This document shows, in pieces, positions 21,942 through 33,466 of a stretch of DNA of 64,000 nucleotides (position 1 is its first letter; every line of letters begins with the position of its first letter). Below the pieces are notes generated by a model, which saw nothing but the letters and a program-made list of their open reading frames with translations, was not told where the DNA came from and made no database searches. Location of the stretch: NCBI GenBank assembly GCA_006503535.1, contig QYRS01000017.1, positions 62,001-126,000 on the forward strand, read 5' to 3'. The translations under genes and the position numbers were made by a program. The stretch is from Arthrinium phaeospermum (taxonomy: Eukaryota > Ascomycota > Sordariomycetes > Amphisphaeriales > Apiosporaceae).

Positions 21942-24900
21942 ATGGGGTCCCCCAACGACGACTTGATGCCCATCGCCATTGTCGGCATGGCGTGTCGCCT
22001 GCCGGGCGACGTGTCGACCCCCGACGACTTCTGGAAACTGTTGACCAAGTGCCGGAGCGGGTGGTCCAAGATCCCGAAAGACCGGTTCAACCAGGAGGCC
22101 TACAACCACCCGAACCCGGAGAAGAAGGGCACCATCAACTCACAAGGCGGCTACTTCATATCACAAGACTTGGAGATGTTCGACCCCGGCTTCTTCGACA
22201 TGACGAAAAAGGAGGCAGAGACCATGGGTATGCCTTATCTACTACTTCTCACCTTACTAGTTCTAACACTATGCTTCCCCAGACCCCACACAACGGCTCA
22301 TGCTGGAGTGCACGTACGAGGCCATCGAGAACGCCGGCATCCCCAAGGAGGCCATCACGGGCAAGCGGGTGGGCGTCTTCATCGGCGGGCCGGACAACGA
22401 GCACCGCATGGGCAACCTGCGCGACCTCGACGACGCGCCTATGTACGACCCCACGGGGGCCCAGGGCGCCTTCCTGGCGGGCCGCATCGCCTACTTCTTC
22501 AACCTGCGCGGGCCCACCTTCACCGTCGACACGGCCTGCTCCTCGAGCATGCACGCGCTCCACATGGCGGTCCAGAGCATCCGCAACGGCGAGTCGGAGC
22601 AGGCCATTGTCGGGGCGTCACATCTCATCACCCAGCCCGACGTGTGGGTGTCCATGGCCAAGTTACGGTATGCACACAATGTTTTTATCTTGACCAAAAG
22701 AACTTGTTGGGGACTGACCATCGGCAGGCTGTTCGCCGAGTCCGGCAAGACGTACGCGTTTGATCACCGCGCCAAGTCGGGTTACGCCCGAGGAGAAGGC
22801 GTCGGCTGTGTTATATTAAAGCCTCTCGACAAGGCACTAGAAGATAAAGATCACGTTCGTGCTGTGATTGCACACACGGGGCTCAGTCATAATGGTCGAA
22901 CTGTTGGTACGTACATCTCTTTCTACTTACCCATATGTCAATGCCACATGCTGACTGACCCTCCAGGTATCGTGGCGCCGAGCTCGGAAGAGCAGGAGAG
23001 GCTGGTGCGCAACGTGATGGAGCAGGCCAAGATCGACCCTACCAAGGTCGGCTTCTTCGAGGCCCACGGCACGGGTACCGCCGTCGGCGACCCCATCGAG
23101 GCGACCGCCATCTTCCGCGCCGTCAGCAAAGGGCGGACGGGCGAAGACCCGCTGCAGCTGGGGTCGGTCAAGTCCAACATTGGCCACCTGGAGAACGCCA
23201 GCGGCATCATTTCGGTCATCAAGGCGGCGCTGATGCTGGAGAAGGGCTTCATCGTGCCCAACGCCGACTTTGAGCAGCCCAACCCCAAGATCCCGCTGAC
23301 CAAGTGGAACATGGAGATCCCGACGCGGCAGAAGCCCATCGGCTTCACCAAGCAGTACGTGTGCGTCAACAACTTCGGCTACAGCGGCTCCAACGGGCAC
23401 GCGATCCTGCAGGCGGCCCCGCCCGAGGACAGCGAGTCGCTGTTCGACGTGGCCAAGACGAGCGACCACATCATGCTGAAGCGGCTGTTCGTGCTGAGCG
23501 CCAACGACGAGGCGGCCCTGCGCCAGAGCATGGAGAAGCTGGGCATCTTCCTCGAGCAGCACGCCGAGCTCTACCAGACCACCATGCCGCGCAACCTGGC
23601 CTACACCCTGTGCCAGCGCCGCTCCCACATGCCCTGGCGCGTCGCCATTGTGACGGATGTCTGCAGTTCGCTGGCCGTCGCCCTTAACAGCGCCGACGCC
23701 GTGCCGAGACGGGCGTCGGTCAAGCCGCCCAAACTGGCTTTTGTCTTCACGGGCCAGGGCGCGCAGTGGCACGCCATGGGCCGCGAGCTGATGGCGTCGC
23801 ATCCCGTCTTCGCCTCGGCCGTCAAGCGGGCGGACCAGCACCTGCTGCGCATCGGGTCCGATTTCTCGCTGCTGGAGGAGCTGCTGCGGTCCAAGGAGGA
23901 CTCCCAGGTCAACAAGGCCCACATCAGCCAGCCCATTTGCAGCGCGGTGCAGATCGCGCTGGTGGACCTCTTGGCGTCGTGGGGCATCAAGCCCTCGGCC
24001 GTCACCGGCCACTCTAGCGGAGAGATCGGTGCTGCCTACGCGGCCGGCGCTTTGACGCTGGAGGGTGCCATGTCGGCTGCTTACTACCGTGGCCAGGCCA
24101 TTGTGCGGCTCAAGCAGACCCACCCCGATGTCACGGGAGCCATGATGGCGGTGGGTATGGGCGCCGAGGAGCTGCAGCCGATGCTGAAGCAGCTTCCCCG
24201 TGGTCTCCGGGCGGTGGCGGCGTGCGAGAACTCGCCCGAGTCCACGACCGTCTCGGGCGACGCCGAGGCCGTCGACATCATCGGGGCCAAGCTGACGGAA
24301 AAGGGGCTGTTCAACCGCAAGCTGCAGGTGGACGTGGCGTACCACAGCCCGCACATGCAGCTGATTGCCGACTCGTACCACGAGGCCATTGCCAACATCA
24401 AGCTGTGCGAGACCAACGGCTCGGTCGAGTTCTTCTCGTCGGTCCGCTCGCGCAAGATCCGCACCGACGAGCTGGGGCCCCAGTACTGGGTCGACAACCT
24501 GACCAACCCCGTCCGCTTCAGCCGCGCCCTGCAGAAGCTGACCCAGGAGTCCAGCCCCGACCTGCTCATCGAGATCGGGCCGGCCGCCGCCCTCAAGGGA
24601 CCCATCATGCAATCCCTCAAAGCCTTGGGGCTCCCCGCGAACAAGTCGCCCTCCTATCTGTCGGCACTTGTGCGGAACCGCGATGCCACCGAGACGTGCC
24701 TCGAACTGGCCGGTCAGCTGTTCATGCGCGGCTACGAAGGGTTGGACTACTTCAACGTCAACCACCACCGCGCCGAGACGGAAAAGCCCGTGCTAATCCC
24801 CTTCCTCTACGCCTACCCGTGGTCGCGCCAGCGCTGCTGGTACGAGAGCCGCATCACGCGGCAGCACCGCCTCAAGCCCTTCGCCCGCCACGACCTGCTG

Positions 24901-27900
24901 GGCGTGCTGGCCGACTGGAGCAGCGACCTGGAGCCGACGTGGCGCAACTTTATTCGCTTGGACGACATCCCCTGGATGCGCGAGAACATCTTCCAGGAGC
25001 GCATCGTCTTCCCCACGTCCAGCTTCCTGTCCATGATCATCGAGGCCGCCAGCCAGCGGGCCTCCATGCTGGGCGTCGAGGACGTGGCCGGCTTCGAGAT
25101 CCGCGACATGAAGGTCAGGGAGCACCTCTTCCTGCTCGAGGACCAGCAGGTCGAGATGATGGTCAACTTCCGCCCCTGCCGCGAGACCAGCAGCAGCGGC
25201 ACGACGCCCAAGGACGAGTTCCACATCATCAGCTACGAGCCCCAGCGCGGGTGGCAGGAGCACTGCCGCGGCGTCGTCGAGGCCAAGTCGGCGTCCACCA
25301 CTCCGGCCCCCCGCCCCAACAAGTCCCACAGCAGGATCCCCAAGGACGCGATGCAGGTGCCGGCGGCGCAGTTCTACCTCAACATGGGGGCCGAGGGCAC
25401 GACGTATCCACTCGAGTTCTGGACGATGAAGAACATGACGGTGCACAACAACCACTGCAGCGTGCAGTGCTCGCAGATGGAGACGCACTTCCGCATGCCG
25501 TCCGAGCACGAGAGCGGCTACGTCCTGCACCCGGCCCTACTCGACTCGATGATGCAGGCCACCCAGGTCGGCTGCGGCATCGAGGGCGTCGCCCTGCCCC
25601 AGCTGCCCTCGGCCATCCGCCAGATCCAGGTCCGCCTGCCCAAGACGGGCCAGCACGACCGCGCCACCGAGGGCCGCAAGTTTGTGGTGAACTCGGTCCG
25701 CGACGAGAAGACCGAGACCTTCACGACGGAGCTCCTCTTCCCCGCCGGCAGCGAGACGCCCCTGGTCACCATGGCCGGCGTCGAGCTGTCTTCCGTCAGA
25801 AGGGCGCGGCTCGAGCCGACCAAGCCCCGCGAGCTCTGCTTCTCGGTGCAGTGGGAGCAGACGCGCGAGCCCCAGCTCAACGGCGTCAGCAAGGCCCACA
25901 TCGACACCCACGGCCGCCGCGTCGTCATCGTCACCGAGCGCCCGCCCACCGACGCCCTCGTCCAGAGCCTGAAGAACGTCATCGAGCAGCACACCGACGT
26001 CGCCGCCCACGTCTCGTCGCTCAACGACCTGACCGACTACACGGGGCTCTTTGTCGTGCTGTCGGAGCTGGACGAGCACCTGCTGGCGTCGGTCAGCAAG
26101 CCCCAGTTCGAAAAGGTGCAGCAGCTCGTCGTCCAGAGCGGCGGCCTGCTGTGGGTGACCCGCGGTGCTTCGCGCGTGCCGACCAACCCCAACGCCAACA
26201 TGGCCCTGGGTCTCCTCCGTACGGCCCGCTCCGAGCTCGGCAAGATCGCCGTCACGCTCGACCTCGAGCCCAACAGCTGCCTCGACGCCGACGGCCAGGC
26301 CGAGCTGATCGAGGACGCTTTTAGAAGGACCGTCCTGGCCGACGACCCCGAGGCCGAGGTCGAGTTTGCCGAGCAGGATGGTGTCCTTGTGGTGCCCCGC
26401 ATCGTGCCCGACGTCGACATGGACTTGAGGGTGCACCGCGAGTGCGGGCCCTCGGTGCCCTACCTGCAGACGTTTGCCCAGGCCGGCCGGCAGGTGCAGC
26501 TCGCGACCGAAGTCGACGGCTCCCTCGACGCCTTGTACTTTGAGGACGCCTCCTCCTCCTCCGCTGCGTCTTCCGGCAGCAGCCAGCCCCTGAACGACGA
26601 CGAGGTGGAGATCGAGGTGAAAGCCAGCAGCCTCGGCCCCGACGACGTGGCCTCCATCATGAACGACCAGGCCTCGGCCCCCCTGCCCATGCGCCCCTGC
26701 AGCGGCCTCGTCACGCGCGCCGGCAAGGCCGTGACCAACGTCGGCGTCGGCGACCGCGTCTGCCTCCTCACCGAGGCCAAGTTCGGCACCCACGCCCGCG
26801 CCCGCGGCACCAGCGCCCTCCCCGTCCCCCGCGGCTGCTCCTTCGAGGACGCCGCCCTGATCCCCCACGCCTTCGGCACCGCGTACTATGCTCTCGCGGA
26901 AGTGGCGCGCGTCCGGCAAGGCGAGAGGGTGCTGGTGCAGGTCAGCGGCGACGCCGGCCTGGCCGCGGTGCACGTCGCGCAGCACCTGGGCGCCGAGGCC
27001 TACGTCGTCGTCAGCGACGAGGAGCGCCGCGATGTTGTTATTCGTTCGTGCGGCGTCGAGGCGGCGCGCGTCTTGTGCACGGCCAGCCTCTACTTTGAGC
27101 GCGAGGTCCGGGCCGCGACGCAGGACCACGGCATGGACGTCGTGCTGACCTCGTCCTGCGGCAACGTCCACGGCAGCTCTGCGGCCGACGAGGCCAAGGT
27201 CTGGGAGTGCGTCGCGCCCTTTGGCCGCATCGTCGAGATCCAGAGTTCGCTCAGTGGTCGCCGCGGCGACGCCACTCATCACTTGGCGGAGAACGTCACG
27301 TTCACTACCGTCAACCTGCCCAAGCTGGCGACGGCCCGGCCCCAGGTCATGGCCGCGGCGCTGGCGGCGGTCGCCGACGCGTTCGCCCGGGGCTCCTTCA
27401 AGCCGCTCGGCGGTGTTGTGGTCCTGCCCGTTTCCGACCTGCAGAAGGGCCTGCAGATGGTGCAGCAGGGCTGCTTCCACCCCGTCGTCGTCGCGCCGCG
27501 GGCCGGCGAGCAGGTCAAGGTCGCGCACTCGGCCGCGGGCGCGCGCCTGAACCCGAACGGCACCCACGTCATCATCGGCGGCACCGGCGGGCTCGGGCGC
27601 AGCATGGCCAAGTGGATGGTGGCGCACGGCGCGCGCCACGTCGTCTTGGTCTCCAGGTCAGGCGGCAACGACAAGAAGGTCCGGAAGGTGGTGCGGGAGG
27701 CGGCGCAGCAGCACGGGGCCACCGTCGTGGTCAAGACTTGCGACGTGGCGAGCGAGGAGGCGGTTAAGTCGCTGGTGAGCGAGTGCAATGCGACGATGCC
27801 GGCGGTTTGCGGTGTGGTGCATGCAGCCATGGTGCTTCACGTAAGTTTCTACACATCAAGTCACTTGACATTCACCAAGTCTTTCCCTCTACAATATTTA

Positions 27901-28793
27901 CAGATACTAACACTACGTTCCACTTCCAGGACGGCGTCTTTGAAGACATGTCGCACGAGTCCTTCACCGACGCGGTGCGGTCCAAGGTCGACGGCACGTG
28001 GAACCTGCACAACGTGCTGCAGTCGGCCAACGCCAAGCTCGACTACTTCGTCCTCTTCTCCTCGGCCGCCGGCGTGCTGGGCAGCCGTGGCCAGGCCGCC
28101 TACGCCGCCGCCAACACCTTCCTCGACGGCTTCGCGGCCTACCGCCACCGCCAGGGCCTGCCGGGCGTCGCCCTGGACCTGACGGCCGTCACGGGCGCCG
28201 GCTACATTGCCGAGAACGCCAAGCGCGAGGAGGAGATCCTCAAGAACTTCGGCGACGAGTCCGTCTCCGAGACCGAGGTGCTGGCCCTGCTGGCCGTCGC
28301 CACCTCGTCGGGCCAGGGCGGCAGCGGCAGCCACTGCCCGGCCCAGTGCCTGACGGGCCTCAAGCTCGTGCCCAACGGCACCACGGGCGCGCTGCCCTAC
28401 TACGCCAGCGACCCGCGCTTCGCCCACCTCAAGGCCGCGGCCATGGCCCAACTAGCCGCGTCGGGCGGCGTGGGCGCGGCAAGCCAGATCGTCTCGTACC
28501 GGGACGCGTACCGGTCGGCCAAGACGCCCGAGGACATGGCCGACGTGGCGGCGCGGGGCATCCTCCAAAAACTGAGCGAGGTGCTGTCGGTGGCGCGGGA
28601 CGACGTCGACGCGCAGCGGAGCATGGCCTCGTACGGGCTCGACTCGCTGACGGCCATCGAGGTGCGCAACTGGATCACGCGCGAGCTCGGGGCGAACCTG
28701 CAGATCTTGGAGCTGCTGACCTCGGCCAATGTGACGGAGCTGGCGGGGCTGATTGTGAGCAAGACGGGGTCCGGGGCGGGGAACAAGAAATAA
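21942..28793 (+). CDS. highly reducing type I polyketide synthase
   Basis: Five exons (21942–22227, 22283–22667, 22728–22906, 22967–27840, 27930–28793) give about 2,195 residues. Order: KS (about 10–435; C181 in DTACSSS, EAHGTGT, KSNIGHLE), AT (about 540–850; S633 in GHSSGE), DH (about 890–1220), a long pseudo-KR structural region (about 1230–1460) without a C-methyltransferase, ER (about 1470–1795), KR (about 1815–2030; GGTGGLG, K1927, Y1966) and ACP (S2147 in GLDSL). There is no thioesterase. In DH the catalytic His is Asn (N957 in WMRENIFQ) and the following Gly is Glu, while D1143 in HPALLDS is kept. The ER nucleotide loop reads SGDAG instead of GGVG. KS, AT, KR and ACP look active; DH, and perhaps ER, look dead. 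The product is therefore likely beta-hydroxylated rather than fully reduced. The adjacent FSH1 hydrolase may release it. Confidence 0.9.
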
Positions 28794-30114
28794 GTACTAT
28801 GAGAGGGAGGAGAGGAAAGGAAGCATATAGATGGTCGATGGCATTACTGGGGTCTATTTCTTTTGTCTGTACGTTGTACGTTTATCGCATCGCTCGCTTG
28901 GATTTGGTACTGCACGCGCGCGCATCTTCACTTGGAATTGGGGAGATTGTTAGGTCGGGTTCAGGTACATACTTGTCGTTCATTCATTAGGCAGGTTTCT
29001 CTCGCAACGAGATATAGACTTAGTAATATCTAATACTTGAACTCGCGCGATTGGCATGCTTGAGGCGATCAGTAACGCTGTGGGTTCGCAGAATGCGATC
29101 AAAGGGGGTTGTTGTCAACCACCGGCGGATGGAGTCCACCCGTGGGAGAATGGGGTGGCGTTGCGACCGGCGGAATGTCCACTTCGGTCCCCCTCAACAC
29201 CGCTAAGGCGCGTTTGCCTCGATCCGTTACGGCCTCATAGCTGTCGCCTATCTTCTCCATAAAGTGGCTCGCTCCGTCAACCATCTTTCTGATGAATTCT
29301 ATAACCTACCACGTTCGGTTCGTGTCCGAATTGTTGAGATACTGGATGCCACCGACAGTCGAAAGACCATATCGCATTCCCCCGCATGGAGATCGTGGAA
29401 GATGATGGACAAGAAGAGCGAACCACTTCCCCCTACAGCATGGGATGAAGAGTGATGTTAACAGCTCGGTCTGATTGCGGATTTTCTTTGCTACGCGATT
29501 GGCGGGGTAGAGTGACAGGTGCCAGGCTCAGGATTCGCCAAATCTAGCCCCCAAAAACACGCGATACTTGGTCAGTACTCATACAATACCGGTACATCTC
29601 ATCATCTCAACTAATGCAAAATTGGTCAGCAGTTAGAATTCGACAAGCTTATTCCGATTATTCCAGTTATTCTAGTTATTCCAGTTATTTCAGTTGACTG
29701 TTATGACACTGTCCCTCTCGGACCTCCGTCGCTTTGTTGCCCCTTGCTTACATGGCAATCTTTCCTTTCTCGACAACAGCTCGGTTCCGAAAGGTCAAGT
29801 CTGACGCCCTGGCCAATCGGGGCCTCAGAAGCTGGATTGAAGTCAGCCCGTCGAAGCCAGGACCGGGCGAATCCGGCGCCCGCTAGCAAGCAAGAAGTAA
29901 CAAGTGACGAGTGGCGTGGACCCAGTGAATCAACACTAGGCTACGTGCATGGGGTGCAGCCATGGCTGGATCTACCGGACTTGGGTAAGGGATAGCTCAG
30001 AGGCCATAAATATCTACACAATTGAATGAAGTCTCCGTTTTCACCTTCTCTGTCGAATTTCCAATCTTTGAGTTCAATTGGTGTTTTTGATTTGAAAACG
30101 ACAAACACGTAACC
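28794..30114. other. intergenic region, 1.3 kb
   Basis: 3' region of the PKS gene and promoter of the next small gene. Small open frames are not supported. It contains a five-unit minisatellite at 29651–29695, listed separately. Confidence 0.4.
29651..29695 (+). repeat. five-unit 9-bp minisatellite
   Basis: Five head-to-tail units of 9 bases, consensus ATTCCAGTT, run without gaps. The units differ mostly by C/T changes (ATTCCGATT, ATTCTAGTT, ATTTCAGTT). It is non-coding and lies about 420 bases before the next start codon. Confidence 0.85.
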
Positions 30115-30659
30115 ATGGCATCCAACGCGCCCATCCCCGTTTTGCTCTGTGGCAAGATCCCTGGGCACATCCAGGCGACGACGGAGATTATGAAACCGGA
30201 ATTTGAAAGTGAGTAGCTATTTGAACTGATATCTCCTCCCTGAATGGCCTTCGTCAATTATTCGCATTTGTTAAGCGACGCCATCCATTTATTTACATTC
30301 TAACCACATACCGCCCAGTCGTCGAGGTCTGCTCCTCTCTCGACGCCGCCCGCAACGCCATCGCCGAGCGGCTGTCCCCTTCGTCTGTGTCCCCCGCGGA
30401 GAAGAGGCCGCGCGTCGTCCTGATGGGCGGCGGCTTCACCCAGGACGACTTCGCCTCCGTCTACGAGGGCGTCGCGGGCGCCAAGTCGGTGCCCTGGGTC
30501 CGCCCCGCCATCATGAAGCCCGGGGCCGAGGACCGGGCGGCCATCGCCCAGGGGCCCCCCTCGGCCGAGGACGTGGCGGGTCGGCTGCGGAAGCTGCTGG
30601 AGGAGCACTTGGGGGAGCTGCGCGAGGGGAGGGGGGAGGGGGAGGTTTGGTGGATGTGA
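30115..30659 (+). CDS. small conserved fungal hypothetical protein
   Basis: Two exons (30115–30208, 30319–30659) give about 144 residues. It starts MASNAPIPVLLCGKIPG, then EFE-IVEVCSSLDAA across the splice, RVVLMGGGFTQDDF, and a VPWVRP.IMKPG segment. The alternating hydrophobic strands and the Gly-rich turn suggest a small alpha/beta fold. I believe it belongs to a widespread uncharacterised fungal family with an N-terminal PVLLCG motif and a VPWVRPD-like motif, but this is from memory and untested. The C-terminus is charged and Gly-rich (EGRGEGEVWWM). No function can be assigned. It lies 1.3 kb downstream of the PKS on the same strand; cluster membership is open. Confidence 0.6.
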
Positions 30660-30871
30660 GGGGGTGTTTGGGTGGCCATCACGGATACGGAGTGGTGGGA
30701 AAGGCCGGTTTGGGTGGCGGGTTGGGTGGTGATGCTGATGATAGGATCGTCAATAGCAAATAAACTTCACGTGGCATACTAGGTACTCAACGGTCTTTTC
30801 GTAATGGCTATAGCATGCAGAACTCACAGCTAGGCAGTGGTATAAACATGGGAATAGACATGTCAAAACAG

Positions 30872-31762
30872 CTAAGTGAGGGATAACCCTGTCAGGATGG
30901 TGTAATCGCCCCGTCCCTGCAAAACCAGCTCTCGAAAGAACCCTGATAACCCCTCCACGTGCGGCAGAGCGGCCTGCAGGAACCCAACCAGTCCTTGCCT
31001 ACAGGACTCATAGAAGAACGGGGATATCCAATCGATGTGGGGTACACCGGGACGCATGTTTGCACCAAGGGACGGGCTTGTCAAGGTCACTCCGATGCGA
31101 AGCCGGTCCAGCACGTCGGGGGCGATGGGGTCCGAAAGATAAGCCCTTGGGGAGTGGATCACGGGACGAGGCTGAGCAAAGGAAATGCCAGTGAAGTCGG
31201 GCGAGACGTCCTGCATGATGTGGGCTTTGCAGATGTCGAGGCATCGGTAGTTTTCGTACGGCGTGTGCGCCCCTGGGCAGATGGTCCCCATGTCGATCCA
31301 GAGGTCGCACGACTCGACCAAGCGGTCGCCGCGGCTACTGAGGTAGACCGCGCCGCCTTTGTGGGCCCCATCATCCCTGCCTGGCTTTGGGTTTTGTTGC
31401 AACGATTCGTCGATCATATCTTCGATCTCTCCGCCAAAGTTGTCCCAATACTCAAAGGTGCAGGTGAGTTCATGCTCCCTCCAATTGTCGACGAACAACG
31501 CACGCTTAGTCCGGACGCCATACGAGTCCGCCGGAAGAGCTGGCTGGACGGGTAGCCGGATGTCGTAGAACTTGAGGGCGACGGTGCGCGCTTCCATGTT
31601 GACTGAAAGCAGGGGGCTGGCGAGGTACCGGAAGGGCAGAACACGGCGGGACTTCCGGTGGAGCAGGACTAGCCGGCTGTCGGCTTCGTTCTGGAGCGCC
31701 TGCTCCCAGATGAGGAGCCGCAGCTCCGGTGGCAGCTGAGAGAAGTCCTTGCAAGCTTCCAT
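30872..31762 (-). CDS. 2EXR-domain protein
   Basis: A single exon encodes 296 residues. The N-terminal FSQLPPELRLLIWEQAL is the 2EXR motif, an F-box-like helical segment found in large fungal families, followed by SRRVLPFRYLASPLLSVNMEAR, the usual second part of the domain. The rest is variable, as normal for this family. No function is established for most members; protein–protein contacts are assumed. The 3' end lies 212 bases from the previous gene on the opposite strand (convergent). Confidence 0.75.
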   Translation of the reverse strand: MEACKDFSQLPPELRLLIWEQALQNEADSRLVLLHRKSRRVLPFRYLASPLLSVNMEARTVALKFYDIRLPVQPALPADSYGVRTKRALFVDNWREHELTCTFEYWDNFGGEIEDMIDESLQQNPKPGRDDGAHKGGAVYLSSRGDRLVESCDLWIDMGTICPGAHTPYENYRCLDICKAHIMQDVSPDFTGISFAQPRPVIHSPRAYLSDPIAPDVLDRLRIGVTLTSPSLGANMRPGVPHIDWISPFFYESCRQGLVGFLQAALPHVEGLSGFFRELVLQGRGDYTILTGLSLT

Positions 31763-33466
31763 GGAGTCTCTATAGTAAGTATGGGGCAGATTTGCTCGTT
31801 CTCGTGTCTGGAAAAGGGGTAGGCGGGCCGCAGCAACGAAACGTGAAATTGTTGCCAGGAAGAGAAAAGAAGTTTAGAAGCTCTATTTCCCTGTTAAGAA
31901 ATTTGTAGTAACTCCCTATATTGCTCATCTGTATTCGACACCGCTGTGGATATTCTTCCTGGTCGAAGTTTGTACAGTCCTTGGTTCACCCTATCGACCT
32001 TCCGACGCCCACCATCAATCTCAAGCGACTCAAAGCGACTCAGTGGTGGGGCGGAGCAATGCAGAAATAGATTGAAGTGATATTTTGCTCGATAAATGGT
32101 TGACAATGCTGGAAAAGGGGTCAGCCTCAAGCACGTCTTGCTGTCTTGAGTTCATTATTTTTGAGGTAACCTGCTCTTTGTGAGTCTTTTGTTTCTGCCG
32201 GGGAGCCTTGGTATGTTGCGAAAATAAGAGAGATGAAAGAAGATACACTCACGTTGGTCTTGTCGGTAGTTGTATCGGCTGAAGCAATCACAATACATCA
32301 ACATACATAGTTTTCAAAATCAGAGCCGTCGCATCTGCTACGCGTCAACACCCCCATGTAGGAGTTAGGATCTGGAAGGATTGACAGCGATATAAGTTTC
32401 TAGTGACCACGTACAACACTCCAGCAGCCTCGAGATAGCCTGTGCACTAGTCCCAAGACACGGCCTCAGACACTGGATCACCAAGAACAGGTGGGGGTTC
32501 GACTCTAAACTGTGCCATGTGAGGATAACATGTTGTTTAAATTGACGTCGAGGTCGGGTACGACTGCCATGCAAGCGGGAATATCGACAACTAAACGGTT
32601 GGAGCCAGGACAGCTGAAGGTTGGCAATGGACTCGGAAGTCGGAACAAGGATGCTAGCTGAGTACCTTGACGGTTGAGAGATTGCAACCCAAGTTTCGCA
32701 GACTGCCTCGTGACGCCACCAAGTATGCAATCTGACTGTACATTCCTATGCGAGTGTCAAGTGAAGGTTGGTTCATAGATTGGACAGTCCTCCAGTGGGA
32801 GAGACGACTTCCATAGAAATTGGAACATCAGGTTATCTCAACTTGGGGTAGCACCTGGAGTAATCACTGGTCTAACCTGGGGTAATCACTGGTCTAATCT
32901 TTAGAGTAATACTTCAAGGCCCTTTTTCAACAGGCGTGCTTGTTGATATTCCGATTAGGTATAGATGCTGTTTTAGATCAGTTGAGATGTGCAATGAGGA
33001 TCTTCTTGTTCAGATTGATCCGAGCGAAGCACTTGAGTTGAGCAGCCCAACTTTTGCTGTTGCCCACCCCCACCTAAGCTCCAGTGCTTTTGGCGGGGTA
33101 GTCTTCCCTATGGGACTCGCTTGGGGTGTGCGTAGTGGGGCCTGGATCGCAACCACCGTGCGCCCGCGTCGCGCACTTCGTGTACCGACGTACCCAATTT
33201 ACAGGGGAACGCGTGCCCCGAAAAGCAATTTGGGTGCAGCAGACGCGCCTTCCCTGACCGCGTAAAGAGCCTTGACAATGGCGATTGTCGTTGCCCTTCC
33301 ACCCTCCGCAACCTGATCGATTTCTACATTTTTCCTGACATTGACCTGTTTTGAGTATATCGCTGTCTAATACTCAGAAACTGCGGGAGGTCAATTGTCC
33401 GGTCTGTTTTTAGAGGAGCATTTGTTTTCTTGTTCTTGTTCAGTCCCTCGGGGAACCACCATCAAA
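31763..33466. other. intergenic region, 1.7 kb
   Basis: Divergent spacer between the 2EXR gene and MSH6. No frame here is supportable. A 22-base direct repeat lies at 32854–32897. Confidence 0.4.
32854..32897 (+). repeat. 22-bp direct repeat, two units
   Basis: Two adjacent 22-base units, CCTGGRGTAATCACTGGTCT followed by AA, differ at one base. It is non-coding. Confidence 0.8.

Noticed and set aside
25800..26460. C-methyltransferase domain in the PKS
   Set aside because: The region between DH and ER has no SAM-binding motif and matches the pseudo-KR structural part only.
22927..27639. Very long open frames antisense to the PKS (about 610 and 700 codons)
   Set aside because: GC-rich coding sequence produces long antisense frames. 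These have low-complexity Gly/Arg/Val/Leu composition and no domain, and the sense strand is clearly the PKS.
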